DNA of 64,000 nucleotides from Stereocaulon alpinum. Lineage: Eukaryota > Ascomycota > Lecanoromycetes > Lecanorales > Stereocaulaceae. Of this stretch, positions 34,914 through 45,125 are shown one piece after another. Numbering within the stretch: position 1 is the stretch's first letter; each line of letters starts with the position of its first letter. The notes under the pieces were generated by a model, which had not been told where the DNA came from, did not search any database, and saw nothing but the letters and a program-made list of their open reading frames with translations. The position numbers and the translations under genes were made by a program. The stretch lies in contig JAEUBA010000001.1 of assembly GCA_018257865.1 (NCBI GenBank), positions 310,001 to 374,000 of the forward strand. Direction: 5' to 3'.

Positions 34914-35427
34914 TCATGAGGTGCCGTAGCTACCATGCCCACTCATCTGCCCCGCAGGCCTGACCGTCTCATTCCCTTGCCGCACGTTGGAACCAACATC
35001 ATCATTGCCTGGGTTCGCCTCCTCATACATAGCCTGCTTCGTCTCTGGCCCACCCGGTCCCTCAAAGTCTCGAGCTTTCGTAGGTCTGGGGTCTTGTCAG
35101 CATCGCATAGACGAAGCACAGCATCGTCACTCACTGTCCAGAGTTGGTAATATCTCCACCCTCTTCAACGGGAATCTCACGGTTGTCCCCTGCTCCTGAG
35201 GCTGCTGAACCCACCGTGACGGAACCTCCTGGGAATTTGCTAGCAGCTGCGGCGTCGACACCAGACTCGTCGGCTGCAATATTTTAGATAAACACAAGTT
35301 TTGTATCGGACTTTGGCCTACTAGAATTACTCGAATTGTAGCCGTGTTTGGCCTGATGGCTGTTGAGATCACGCTCCGCTTGCTGAGCGAGGGCCATAGG
35401 GTCTTGTCCTTCGTATTCTCGAGACAT
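34914..35427 (-). CDS. Small disordered hydrophilic protein, 135 aa
   Basis: Too fragmented to appear as one open frame. Exons on the minus strand are 35427-35331, 35273-35135 and 35085-34914; introns are 57 nt (GTAATT...TTGCAG) and 49 nt (GTGAGT...CCCCAG), and all phases close. The product runs MSREYEGQDPMALAQQAERD, then ASKFPGGSVTVGSAASGAGD, then KARDFEGPGGPETKQAMYEE, and ends GQMSGHGSYGTS. It is Gly/Glu/Asp-rich with no hydrophobic core, like the small conserved disordered proteins common in Ascomycota. No function can be given. Confidence 0.7.
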
Positions 35428-36312
35428 TTCGTTGTCGTGTTGGATGGTAAATGTTTGGGGGTTGTACGTGCTTTCTAGCAGTGATCGTGGCAAGAGGTAA
35501 GGCCATGTTGCACACAATTGGTGAGCAAATTGGAAATGGGCATGATGTCAGTGTACTAGCGCTCAGCCCTACGACAATATCGGCTTCGAAGATGTCACGT
35601 GTCTCGGCGGAAGGCCACCGCAGATACACATGGGTCCATTTACAGACTCAACGGCTCTCCTTCAATGGAATTCGAATGGGATCTGGGACCTAAAAGTCTC
35701 GTAAAATCTACGCAGCTTGGTCATCGCGGCCGAGGAATCAAAGAATGGAGGCCGTCATTATGAAACGAAACCCTTATCACACTTATATCGAAGACAATCG
35801 AAATCATGACAATCCCATTCTACCGCTCAGTGAAGGCAGGTACATACTGGAATACGATCCATGCATGAAGCATTTTGGTTAAGGATTCTGGAAGCATTGG
35901 TTCCGTATGCATGGAGCGTTGTCCCCATCGCTCTTTCCTATAAAGGAAGGCGACTGTTGCAGGCGAGCCTATCATTGGCAAGGGCCCGAAAGTGTTGCTA
36001 ACCTTGCCATTATCGTTCCTTTGCCTACCGGGAATACTACCTTGAGAGACGGGCCACAATCAATGGTCTCCCTTGTCCTCCTTGCCAAGAGGGTACCATG
36101 TATCCTTGCATGGCGGGATTCCCAGAATTACTCACTCCTTCCCCGCTCAGCGCACTTTAGTGCGTGCAATATGACCTGCCTTAAGTGACTGACATTTAAG
36201 ACCGCCGAAGCTAGGTATGTAAGGACTTATAAAGCATCTATATTCCCCGTTGTTGGTTGTGCTCTACATAGCTGGCCGGACCCCCCTGATAACCCTTCCT
36301 GCATTCCCTAAT
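35428..36312. other. Divergent intergenic between the small disordered protein and the sedolisin
   Basis: No gene recognised. Holds both promoters. Confidence 0.4.
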
Positions 36313-38226
36313 ATGCTTCCTTTAAGTCACATTCCCGGGTTGCTCCTGACTTTTGCAGTAATTGCTAGAGTACATGCCGCCCCAACGCCAGCATCTGAGC
36401 TTACAATCCTAGAGAAGTTGCATACGATTCCTTATGGCTGGCATCAGGGACATGCTCCTTCGGTATCACAACGCCTTCGTTTCCGCATTGCGGTTAGGCA
36501 AGAGAATGCGTATGATTTCGAGCAGCATGTCCTTGCCATTAGCGATCCTGATCACCCAAAATACGGGCAGCATATGAAGCGCGACGAGCTCAAAGACATG
36601 TTACGTCCCAGTGAAGAAGCATCGACCGCGATACTGAGCTGGTTAAATTCCGAGGGTGTGCCGGCCGAGGATGTTGAAAACAACGGCGAGTGGATCAATT
36701 TCTTTGTACCAACGACCGAAGCAGAGCGAATGCTTGACACGAAGTTCTACTACTACTCAAATTCAATCACCCATGTTGAACGGATCCGCACGCTTCAATA
36801 TTCGGTACCAGAGCACTTGCACCAGTACATTCAGATGATTCAGCCAACCACACGTTTTGGACAGATGCAGCCTCAACGTTCAACCATCTATGAGCACTTT
36901 GACATCGGACCCTCAAGGGAATCGCTTCATCAATATTCAGGGGCAAATCTTAACGCAACTTTCTGCAATACGACAATTACTCCCCAATGTCTTCGAGATC
37001 TCTATCATGTCGGCAACTTTCGAGGTAGCACTCATAATGGAGGAAGGATGGGCATCTGCGGCTATCTCAAGGAATATGCCAAATTCAGTGACTTTAACGC
37101 CTTCACTAAGCAATACGCACCATATGCCGCAAATGAGAACTTTACCTATGTCTTGATCAACGGCGGACTAGCTACTCAGGATGATGCAGTAGATGACGAC
37201 GTTGAAGCCAATCTGGATGTTCAGTATGCGTATCCTTTGTCTTATCCGACGCCAGGATACTACTATAGCACTGGCGGCCTTGGCGAGCTCATTCCAGACT
37301 TGGACCAGCCGAATATCTCTGTTAATCAGAATGAGCCTTACTTGGACTTCCTCCACTATATCCTGAGCCTTCCAGATGATGAGCTGCCTACGACGCTGAC
37401 AACTTCGTACGGTGAGGATGAGCAGAGTGTGCCTGAGCCATACACCAACCGGACATGTAGCTTGTTTGCACAACTGGGTGCTCGTGGAGTCTCGGTCTTG
37501 TTTTCAAGTGGCGATACAGGGCCAGGATCCGCTTGTCAGACAAACGATGGGAACAAAACCACTCGATTTTTGCCCATCTTTCCAGCTGCATGTCCATTCG
37601 TCACATCAGTGGGAGGGACATTCCATGTCGAACCTGAGCGAGCAATTGGGTTCTCATCGGGAGGATTCTCCGATCGCTTCCCAAGACCTTCGTATCAGGA
37701 TGCAGCTGTAAAGGAGTACCTAGGCATTCTTGGGGATACCTGGAAGGGATTGTATAATCCAAATGGTAGAGGATTCCCAGATGTAGCCGCCCAGGCGTAC
37801 AATTACACTGTCATCGACAAGGGCATTAAGATCCGTGTAGGTGGTACCAGGTAAGCTTCATTGAGATCTCGTAGGCTCCTAGCGTGTGAGTTGCAGGGCT
37901 GATCATCTTATAGTGCTGCGTCGCCAACGTTCGCTGGAATCGTCTCCCTCCTGAATAGTGCTCGACTATCCGAAGGCCGTAAACCTCTCGGTTTCCTGAA
38001 CCCATTCATCTATAAGTACGGATACAAAGGACTCACTGACATCGTGAACGGCAAATCAAAGGGATGTACAGGTACTGATATCTTTTCTGGACTTCCCACA
38101 CCCCATATACCGAACGCCGGCTGGTCTGCTGTGAGGGGTTGGGATCCGGTGACGGGCTATGGGACGCCGAATTTTCCAATTCTGCTAGCTTTGTCTCAGC
38201 AGGACTTCCAGGCGGAAGAAGAGTAA
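36313..38226 (+). CDS. Secreted sedolisin (S53) tripeptidyl-peptidase
   Basis: An acid serine-carboxyl protease that removes tripeptides from protein N termini outside the cell. Exons 36313-37850 and 37914-38226 join across a 63-nt intron (GTAAGC...TTATAG) to 616 aa. A signal peptide (residues 1-22, cut after ARVHA) precedes a pro-domain to about residue 205. Catalytic Glu298 and Asp302 lie in EANLDVQY, the oxyanion Asp401 in SSGDTGPG, and the nucleophile Ser513 in GGTSAASP, whose codon is split by the intron. The calcium site is formed by DIVNGKSKGC and GWDPVTGYGTPNF near the C terminus. All key residues are present. It faces a secreted-type carboxypeptidase gene across the tRNA. Confidence 0.95.
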
Positions 38227-38594
38227 ACCTAGCTATAGTGTCAAAAGATTAGAGATAATTAGAGTCTACTCCATAGAGAATTCATTCCTCTTCCCTTCTC
38301 CTCAACCGCTTCTTACCAACCCTCAAAAGTGACTAAATCAAACTCTATAGCACAATCAAAGCACAGACATCCAAAAGACCCAGTGCAAGAAGTCGAATAG
38401 TAACAACTCAAAGCCAAACGCCGCAGAAACCAACCAGCCAAATCCTCTGACGTCAGCTAAGTCTCACACCAGAAATACGAGCGCACAACCACAAATTGAT
38501 CCCCTCTTTAGCACCCATGAATCACTTTGCATTCCCAGCCTACCTTTTTTGTGCTTTATATAATTAAATACTCTCCGCCCACTCATTCCAGCAC
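38227..38594. other. Intergenic, sedolisin 3' UTR and tRNA upstream region
   Basis: A/C-rich, no feature recognised other than the tRNA that follows. Confidence 0.4.
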
Positions 38595-38729
38595 GTCTTC
38601 GTGGCGCAATCGGTACGATTCACCCACGCTGGAATCCCGTACTCAACCTGGAGCTCGCTAACAGCGTGTCTAGGTTAGCGCGTCCGACTGTTAATCGGGA
38701 GGTTGACAGTTCAATCCTGTCCGAGGACG
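38595..38729 (+). tRNA. tRNA-Asn (anticodon GTT) with a 61-nt insert in the D-loop
   Basis: Acceptor stem GTCTTCG (38595-38601) pairs with CGAGGAC (38722-38728), with one G-T pair and discriminator G at 38729. D-stem halves GCGC sit at 38604-38607 and 38678-38681. The anticodon stem is TCCGA/TCGGG with loop CTGTTAA; the anticodon GTT is at 38690-38692. The T-arm is GACAG, loop TTCAATC, CTGTC. Removing 38613-38673 leaves the D-loop AATCGGTTA, exactly that of a standard fungal tRNA-Asn, and a complete cloverleaf. Both Pol III boxes remain intact; only their distance grows. A T-run terminator follows. No insert occurs at the usual 37/38 intron site. Confidence 0.88.
38613..38673 (+). other. Intron-like insert inside the tRNA-Asn D-loop
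   Basis: The 61-nt segment begins GTACGA and ends GTCTAG, with CTAAC (a consensus fungal branch site) 12 nt before the end. It therefore has all three signals of a spliceosomal intron and a length within the range of this window's protein-gene introns. It also holds a perfect 7-bp inverted repeat, CACGCTG (38625-38631) and CAGCGTG (38662-38668). Fungal introner-like elements are short, GT-AG bounded and fold into hairpins, so this is a candidate for one. Confidence 0.7.
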
Positions 38730-38734
38730 AGGCC

Positions 38735-38745
38735 TTTTTTTTTTT
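38735..38745 (+). terminator. Pol III terminator of tRNA-Asn
   Basis: A run of 11 T six bases after the tRNA 3' end. Confidence 0.9.
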
Positions 38746-38939
38746 GGATTTTTGGTTTGGGTGGAGTTTGGAATGTGCTTGGATGTGGGAGTAGGGGGAG
38801 CCCTAACCCTATGTTTGGGCATGGGGGCTTGGGCGAAGGTGTGGTTCTGGGGGTTGTTTAAGTTGTTGTAACTATGTATATGTCCTTTTGAGCTAGTTGA
38901 GTGTCTATCTACTTATTTAGGACTCGAGCTTTCCATGCC

Positions 38940-40606
38940 TCACATCGGCATCGTATAGTTCGATGTCCCGCTTCCACTCGTGCAAGCGGTATCAGTAGTG
39001 AAGCACCCCATCTCCGTTACACTATTGATTCTTCCCAGCATGAATTCTAACATCCTGTACGACGCTGAAGGTGCATACTGAGGCACCATATGCCCGCTCA
39101 AGCTCACTTCTATGAACGTCAATCCGCGCTCCGTGTGCGCAGTGCCGAACACTCCTGCGCCAGCCAGCGTACTCGGATCTGCCTGTGTATGGTATGGCAC
39201 GAAGAACTCATCCGATGGCTTCGAGGTAAAGCCTTGGGCGCCGTTCCATGTCATGTTCTGAATCATCAACAGGGTCCCATTGGCGATGAGGATGTAGTCT
39301 AGAGCGCCGTGCCCAATGATTGTCTTATTCAGTCGCTCAATCACGCTAGGCAACACAGAGAGTCCACTTGGTGGCGACGTATCAGTACCTCCCACGAAAA
39401 CGTTGTTATTTGTACATTCCATCCACATTTCCATTGGCGCATTTATAGCTTTCTGCACGTCGCTACGATTGAAGTATACCGATGCCCCAGCGGGTGTATA
39501 GTCGAAGGAACCCGGAAATCCAAGCACGTCCCACAAAAGTGGACAAGTCGTTGCGATCTGGTAAATGTCAAAGCAGGGATTAATAAGCGATTCTGCAGCG
39601 AAGATCTTGTCCCATACGTCGCACTCTCCACTAGTATCATTTGACTTAGGAGGATTGGGAAGAGGGCCGGCAGGTGGGTAGACGAGGTAATCGTTAAGGA
39701 AGGCTGTGTAGCCGCAGGTATCGGCTTGTTCGTGAAGATAATTCATGAAAGATGCGTTGAGGGAAAAGAGGGGCGCCCAATAGTCGACGTAGGCAACGGC
39801 CGGGACTGATATATGTTAGCAATGATCCAGCGAGCTGGACACTAGGCCATCATACTTTGCATCTGGACAGCCTCTGTGCTAGTACTTGGGTCATAGACCA
39901 TGATTGCCTCGGCGTTGTAGTAAGTTTTATCTTTGGTATTCAACATCGCATCGGCGATGTATGGCACGTAGTATCCTGCATAGCTCTCGCCCGTGATGAA
40001 GACTTTCCGATTGTGTAGACCAAAAGTATCCACAAAGTTCTTAAAGAAGCCCAGAAATTGCGCAGCAACATCGTTCTCATTTGTAGCAGTTACGTTCCCT
40101 TGAGAGAACCCTGTCCCAACCGGCTGTTCTACCCAGACCATGTTTGTAAGATTGACCCAAGTCCACGGATTTCTCACGGGCAAGAAAGTGCCGTATTGCC
40201 AAAGAAAGGGTCCATTCTCTTGCAGCAGACCTTCGAGCGAGCTGCATCCCGGACCGCCATTTAGCCAGATGGTGATCTCATCATTGGCAGCTGGATTGGT
40301 TGAAGGGAAGTACCAGAAGTACAACTCTCTGGTCTCGTTGGCGTCAGAAGAGATAGGTAGAAGTCCAGCATATGATTCGCCAATATCGAAAGAGACGTCT
40401 GGTATGGCAGTGCCGTCGACAGCAAACTTTGAGGCATTGGCGCTGGCTTGTCGCTTATGTATTTGAGGGTAGTAGTGATTGTCTGCCCGAGGCTTGGGCA
40501 CATTCCGTGGTGGGAGCACAGGCAAGGTCTTCCCAACATGCTGGGCGCTCCGGCCTGCAACAGCGCAGGCGGAGGCCAGGAAGCTGAGATACGTAAGACC
40601 ACGCAT
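38940..40606 (-). CDS. Serine carboxypeptidase (S10), secreted type
   Basis: Removes C-terminal residues from peptides at acid pH. Exons 40606-39856 and 39805-38940 join across a 50-nt intron (GTATGA...ATCAG, branch GCTAAC) to 538 aa. A hydrophobic N terminus (MRGLTYLSFLASACAVAG) is a likely signal peptide, followed by a pro-region with KR. The oxyanion motif is NGGPGCSSLEG, the nucleophile Ser208 is in GESYAGYY, the Asp region is in GALDYILIANGTLLMIQNMT, and the His is in SGHMVPQYAPS. It resembles fungal carboxypeptidase S1 more than vacuolar CPY. Convergent with the sedolisin. Confidence 0.94.
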
Positions 40607-41166
40607 TTCGAGGACGATGGAGTAGCTGGAGGACGGCCGATGATAAAAGGCAAAGACTTAAGAAGGCCTCCAACGGGGCTACGGCTGTAATATTCAATCC
40701 CATGGCGGAGAGCTATCTGATGACCCTGCAGGGAGCAGGTGCAAGGCACGCTCGCCACCGCGTGCCAATGAGCCCCATCATGAAGCTAAGGGCAATCGAT
40801 GCTTCGATAGGCAGATACTTCAGCATCGCTCAGCGTAGGGCGTGAGTAGAGTAAACTCCTTGAGGCAGGTCGCGATACCTGGGTACATTGATTGGACTTC
40901 GGGGCGAATCCTACCGGTGATTGTGGGGCTTATCTTGCAGGCATTGTGGAAAACCTGCCGTTTCTGAGGGTTGGCCTCGGACCAGACATGCCATTCCGTC
41001 ACTTTGCGCAGATGATGATCGAATGGGGCAGGTGAGCATTGAGGCAATGTACCTTGCCAAGGGAAACGGCTCGGAAGATCGGCCAGACATCGGCCCGGTA
41101 CCATATTACGACTCTAAGGTAGCTCTATATCGAAATTGACGCAAACGTTGCCGATGACTCAGCCTC
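40607..41166. other. Intergenic up to the transposon border
   Basis: Carboxypeptidase promoter and normal-composition sequence. CpA and TpG are present at ordinary frequency, in contrast to the bases after about 41240. Confidence 0.5.
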
Positions 41167-41170
41167 GAAT

Positions 41171-41301
41171 AAATGAACAGTGCAATTCGTGGTGGGTAGG
41201 AAGGATGAATTCTGCTCAGGTGGGGAACCTGCTACTTATACTACTAGCTATGACTAATCCTTGCTAAGCGAATCGCACCTGCCTTATCTACTACTTAACG
41301 C
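41171..41301. repeat. Left LTR of the 41-49 kb element
   Basis: Differs from the right LTR at 11 sites, all transitions. It keeps C or G at the first four sites (up to 41217) and has T or A at the last seven (from 41240), that is, on its inner side. Confidence 0.88.
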
Positions 41302-42554
41302 CTCTATAAGCAACAGAAATAGGAGCCCCTATAACTCTAAAATAAATACGTAGACTAGCTAGTAAATATATATACTAATAAGTAAGTAGAACTAATAGGC
41401 TATAAATTAAATATATAGTAATTATATTTTTATTTCGCCTACTTAGATCGCCTATACCGAATATTCTAATACTAAAGTAACTATATATCCGAAGGCTTTT
41501 GTAAGTATCTAGTTTAAGGTATAAAACGCTTAAGGTAATTACTATAGAATATACCTTTAATAAGTCTTCTATTAAGTTAGCGAAGGGTATATAAAAGCTT
41601 CCGCTCGCTGCTAAATTTATTAATAGTAAAAGGGCTACGCTAGCGTAGTTATAGCTTACTAGTATTCTTCTAATATAGTATAACGAAGTCTCCCGCAGCG
41701 AAGACGTCTTAGTATTTAAGGCCCTTATTATACCTAGCAGCTTCCTATTCCTTCTTCGTAACTAATAGCTAAGACACCTTATTATAGAACTCAGATTAAT
41801 ATAAAATATACTATAACACTAAACGAGAATACACGGATATATTACTTAAGGTAGTAATATATACCTAGACGACGGAAGGAGGTAGGAATAGCTTTATTAA
41901 GTTAGAAAGGTCTAGTAATAGCGGTAGGCCTATAAGGATTTCGTAAAGCGCTATAGTAAGATAGCTAATAACTTATAAATTAATACTTTAGGTTATCTAG
42001 GGTAAGTAATCCTCCTAATCTTTACCTTTCTAAAGTATATCCTTAAGGATTCTATTACCAACTTTAACTATACCTATACTTTAAGATAAACCTAAAGGGC
42101 TGTAGGAGTATATTATCTTATAGTTAGTTAGGAAGTCTTTTATAGCCTAATTCTTAAAGTAGTATCCTTAATCTAAATAGATAGCTTTAGGAGTAGTATA
42201 GCTAGTAAATATAACCTTAAATACCTTAATAACGTTAGTAGCGTTCGCCGTAGCGTAAGGAAATATTATTAAGAACCTTAAGAAATAGTATATTATATAA
42301 AGAACTAGAGAAGGCCTGTAAAAATCCAGATTTTTACTAAGATATAATTTACCTCTATTATCTAGTACTTATAGTAGAAGTCTAATATTATTTGTAAGGT
42401 AATAGATTACCGTAGAAACAGCTATATCTCGCTTATTTTATACTCGATTTAGATAATTTAAGCGGGGTTAGAAAGCTCTCTATTTATAGTTTATTTTATA
42501 TATAAAGTGTTAAGCTCTAACTTTATTATATCTAAAGTTATTAAAATAGTAAGA

Positions 42555-42908
42555 TTTTAATACTCGCGCGCTCGGCTATTTCTCGGGTCCGGGATCAGCA
42601 AGCACCGAGCTTAAGCCGTAAAATATCGCGATAACGCTTCTTTTGCTTACAACTATTGCGCAAATAGGCCGATTCTAAAAATTGTTAATGCATAAGTAAG
42701 CTGATAATTGACTCCAAAACTTGTGAAATTATCTCGATATTATATGACGTATGTGGCGCGGGGCATTGTTGCGAAGAAGTTGCGATATAGATTTAACTTA
42801 GTGGTTGAAGGCGCTAGGCCGAGATAGGAAATTGGGGGACTTATCTTAAGATATATTAGATCGCTTAGCACGGATGATCTTCAGGGTCCCAATTGCCGAT
42901 TTTCTATT
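42555..42908. mobile_element. Unmutated 354-bp island inside the RIP-degraded element, class unknown
   Basis: Normal composition with many CpA and TpG, in contrast to both sides. It is bounded by a 9-bp direct repeat ATAGTAAGA (42546-42554 and 42909-42917), which would fit a DNA transposon target duplication. The inner ends share only weak inverted similarity (TCGGC.ATT), and no coding region is seen. A non-autonomous element is the best guess. Confidence 0.45.
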
Positions 42909-44588
42909 ATAGTAAGAAAGATATACGTATTACCTAGCCTTAATTTAGGTAGCGGTCTAATAAAGTTATAGCCTAGCAGTCTAAATAGTCTAAGTATAAT
43001 AACTAGATATAATAGTTAAGATTGTATAGCTAGACCATATTAGGTATACTCTATATAGCCTATAATATAGCGTTCTACGTCTTAAGATTACTAAGGCTAA
43101 TACGTAAATCCTTATAGCTTAGCTAATATTCCTACCTTAGCCTAGTAACCTACCTAATCGTATACTATTTATAAAACCGATAGTACCTTAGTCTTAGGGA
43201 TATATAGTAACTAGGTGCTACGGTAGTACTTCTATAGTACCTTAGTTAACGGGTCGATATAATATAATAAAGCCTTTATAGCAGCCTAAGGCGATACTAT
43301 AGCTAGATTAATATTATCGATAGTATATAGACGGTAGATATTACGAAACTATTCTAATATAAGGTATACTATAGACTATAGGGCTGACGCTACCTAAGTA
43401 TTATTTACTAATACTTCTACTTTAAATACGCTAACACCGTTAAACGTGCCTTAATTAACAACTTCTATTTTTATAGCAGGATCGAGCGTCTTAAGAAATA
43501 CCTTAAAACTATCCTTCCTATCCTTCTATATCTACTAGGGACCCTACTCCTAGAGGGTCCTACTATAGGCGTTAACTATATAGTCCTTTAAATTAGTCTA
43601 GAATAGTATTTATAATAATCTATTAGCAACTTTATTTCTAGGCCCTAGTATATACTAAATATTAACGTTAAGATATCTTAGTAGATCCGCCTAGTAGCTA
43701 TAGATACCTTTATATAGGTCTAACTTTAGAAAATAAACTAACGGCCTATAGTCTATATAGATAATTAAGGTATTATATAGGTACTTATATAGGTAGTTAT
43801 ACTTAGCTATAAACTTAACGATTATATATAGCTCTTTCTTATAGGTTAGGTACAGCTTCTAGGTAGCTAAGAAGGTAAAGGAATTATAGGTAATAGGTAC
43901 CTTAATAAGCTTACTACTTCCTACTTAACTAGTATAGGCTTTTGCAGGTAGTCTAAACTAGGTAATATATAAGCCAGCACTATTAAGTAAGGCGTTAGTA
44001 TAGAAATAGTAGGTATCTACTAAGTCTAGGCTATAAATCGAGGTCTTAACTAAGTACTTAATACGTAGTATCTTAAAGGATAGCTACTCTTACTCTACCT
44101 ACCTCTATTCGACTTTCCCTATCAGCCGGTTTAGTAGCTTTATAAGCTTAGTAAAATTCTTTACCTATCGTCTAGTTATACTAACTACTCCTAGAAATAC
44201 CCTTACCCCTAATTAATTAGATAGTATAGGCTATAAAGCTATCTTAGCTATCTAATCGTTAAGGATATATATATAGCCTCCGACGTAATACGTTACCCTA
44301 AGCGCCTTAATAGTAGATATAAATAGTTATAGCTTCTTAAATAATAATAGTAGCTTAGCTACTTAATCCTTAGGAAGAAATAGTCTTAGAGGAATATAAA
44401 CTAGGCCTCGAAATCGTAGAATCCGCCGAAGAAGTCGTCTATATAGAAAGATAGAGGTAGGGGCTTAGTTAGATCGTCTAAATAAAGTAGAGACGGCTCT
44501 TATTAAGGTGGTAGGATAAATCTAAAAGCTCTATAAATAGCTTCGGTTATTATAAACCTAGTAGATTTCAATCCTTACTATATCCTAG

Positions 44589-44718
44589 TGTAAGGAGCGG
44601 GAACTCCGGGCTAGAGCCCTACCCCTCTGCTACCTAGAAGTAGCAAAAGTCAAGGATATCGGGTCCGATACCTAGAAGTCCCCCTATTAGGGCCCTTATA
44701 GCGTATCTACCCCTTACA
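44589..44718 (-). repeat. TRIM 3' LTR
   Basis: Starts TGTAAGG and ends CCTTACA, a 7-bp terminal inverted repeat. It contains the palindrome-like TATCGGGTCCGATA at 44657-44670. Confidence 0.92.
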
Positions 44719-44910
44719 ACTATTCCCCCCCTTAAGGGACTCGCCCCCGAGGACTACTAATAGTGCAAGTTGAACTTCCCCCAGATCAACGCCGCTTAGC
44801 GAGAGTTGTCGGGTCGCAAGGCCCCCGTAGAGCGCCTCACTAAGGCCCAGTTGAAGCCCTTGCCAGGGTGCCTCTAAGCTGGCCAATCAGCGCGGTACAG
44901 CGCGATATTT

Positions 44911-44976
44911 AGTGCCCCTCCAGGAGTCGAACCCCCGACCTTATACGCCAAGGCGCTTGGGCGATTGACTAACGGA
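44911..44976 (-). other. tRNA-like segment with A and B boxes in the TRIM interior
   Basis: On the minus strand an A-box-like TAGTCAATCG (44971-44962) is followed by AAGCGCC and a perfect B box GGTTCGACTCC (44933-44923), then GGAGGGGCA like a tRNA 3' side. The anticodon arm is poor and the 5' acceptor strand does not pair with the 3' one. It is therefore a tRNA-derived relic or Pol III promoter-like unit, not a working tRNA. Confidence 0.6.
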
Positions 44977-44977
44977 G

Positions 44978-44993
44978 TATCGGACCCGATATA
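44978..44993 (-). promoter_or_regulatory. TRIM primer-binding position, complementary to its own LTR
   Basis: Beginning three bases after the 5' LTR, the minus strand reads ATATCGGGTCCGATAC. This is the exact reverse complement of 16 bases inside the LTR as read on the same strand (around 45064-45078). It does not begin TGG as tRNA-primed sites do. Confidence 0.5.
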
Positions 44994-44995
44994 AT

Positions 44996-45125
44996 TGTAA
45001 GGAGCGGGAACTCCGGGCTAGAGCCCTACCCCTCTGCCACCTAGAAGTAGCAAAAGTCAAGGATATCGGGTCCGATACCTAGAAGTCCCCCTATTAGGGC
45101 CCTTATAGCGTATCTACCCCTTATA
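44996..45125 (-). repeat. TRIM 5' LTR
   Basis: Two differences from the other LTR: one C/T inside, and TTATA instead of TTACA at the right end, the latter a CpA-to-TpA change. Confidence 0.92.

Larger units (their letters stand above)
44589..45125 (-). mobile_element. Intact TRIM (miniature LTR retrotransposon) nested in the gypsy element
   Basis: 537 bp. Two 130-bp LTRs (44589-44718 and 44996-45125), each TG...CA apart from one decayed end, differ at only two sites. The element is flanked by a 5-bp target duplication CCTAG (44584-44588, 45126-45130). The 277-bp interior has no open frame. A polypurine tract read on the minus strand (44735-44721, with seven G) sits against the left LTR, so the element runs on the minus strand and its 5' LTR is 44996-45125. 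A tRNA-like segment follows the primer-binding position. CpA and TpG are normal, so it arrived after the host element was mutated or escaped mutation. Confidence 0.92.

Noticed and set aside
38801..38811. Telomere-like CCCTAACCCTA
   Set aside because: Under two units, isolated, in an intergenic spacer; a similar 12-mer at 59055 is in a retrotransposon LTR. No sign of a chromosome end.
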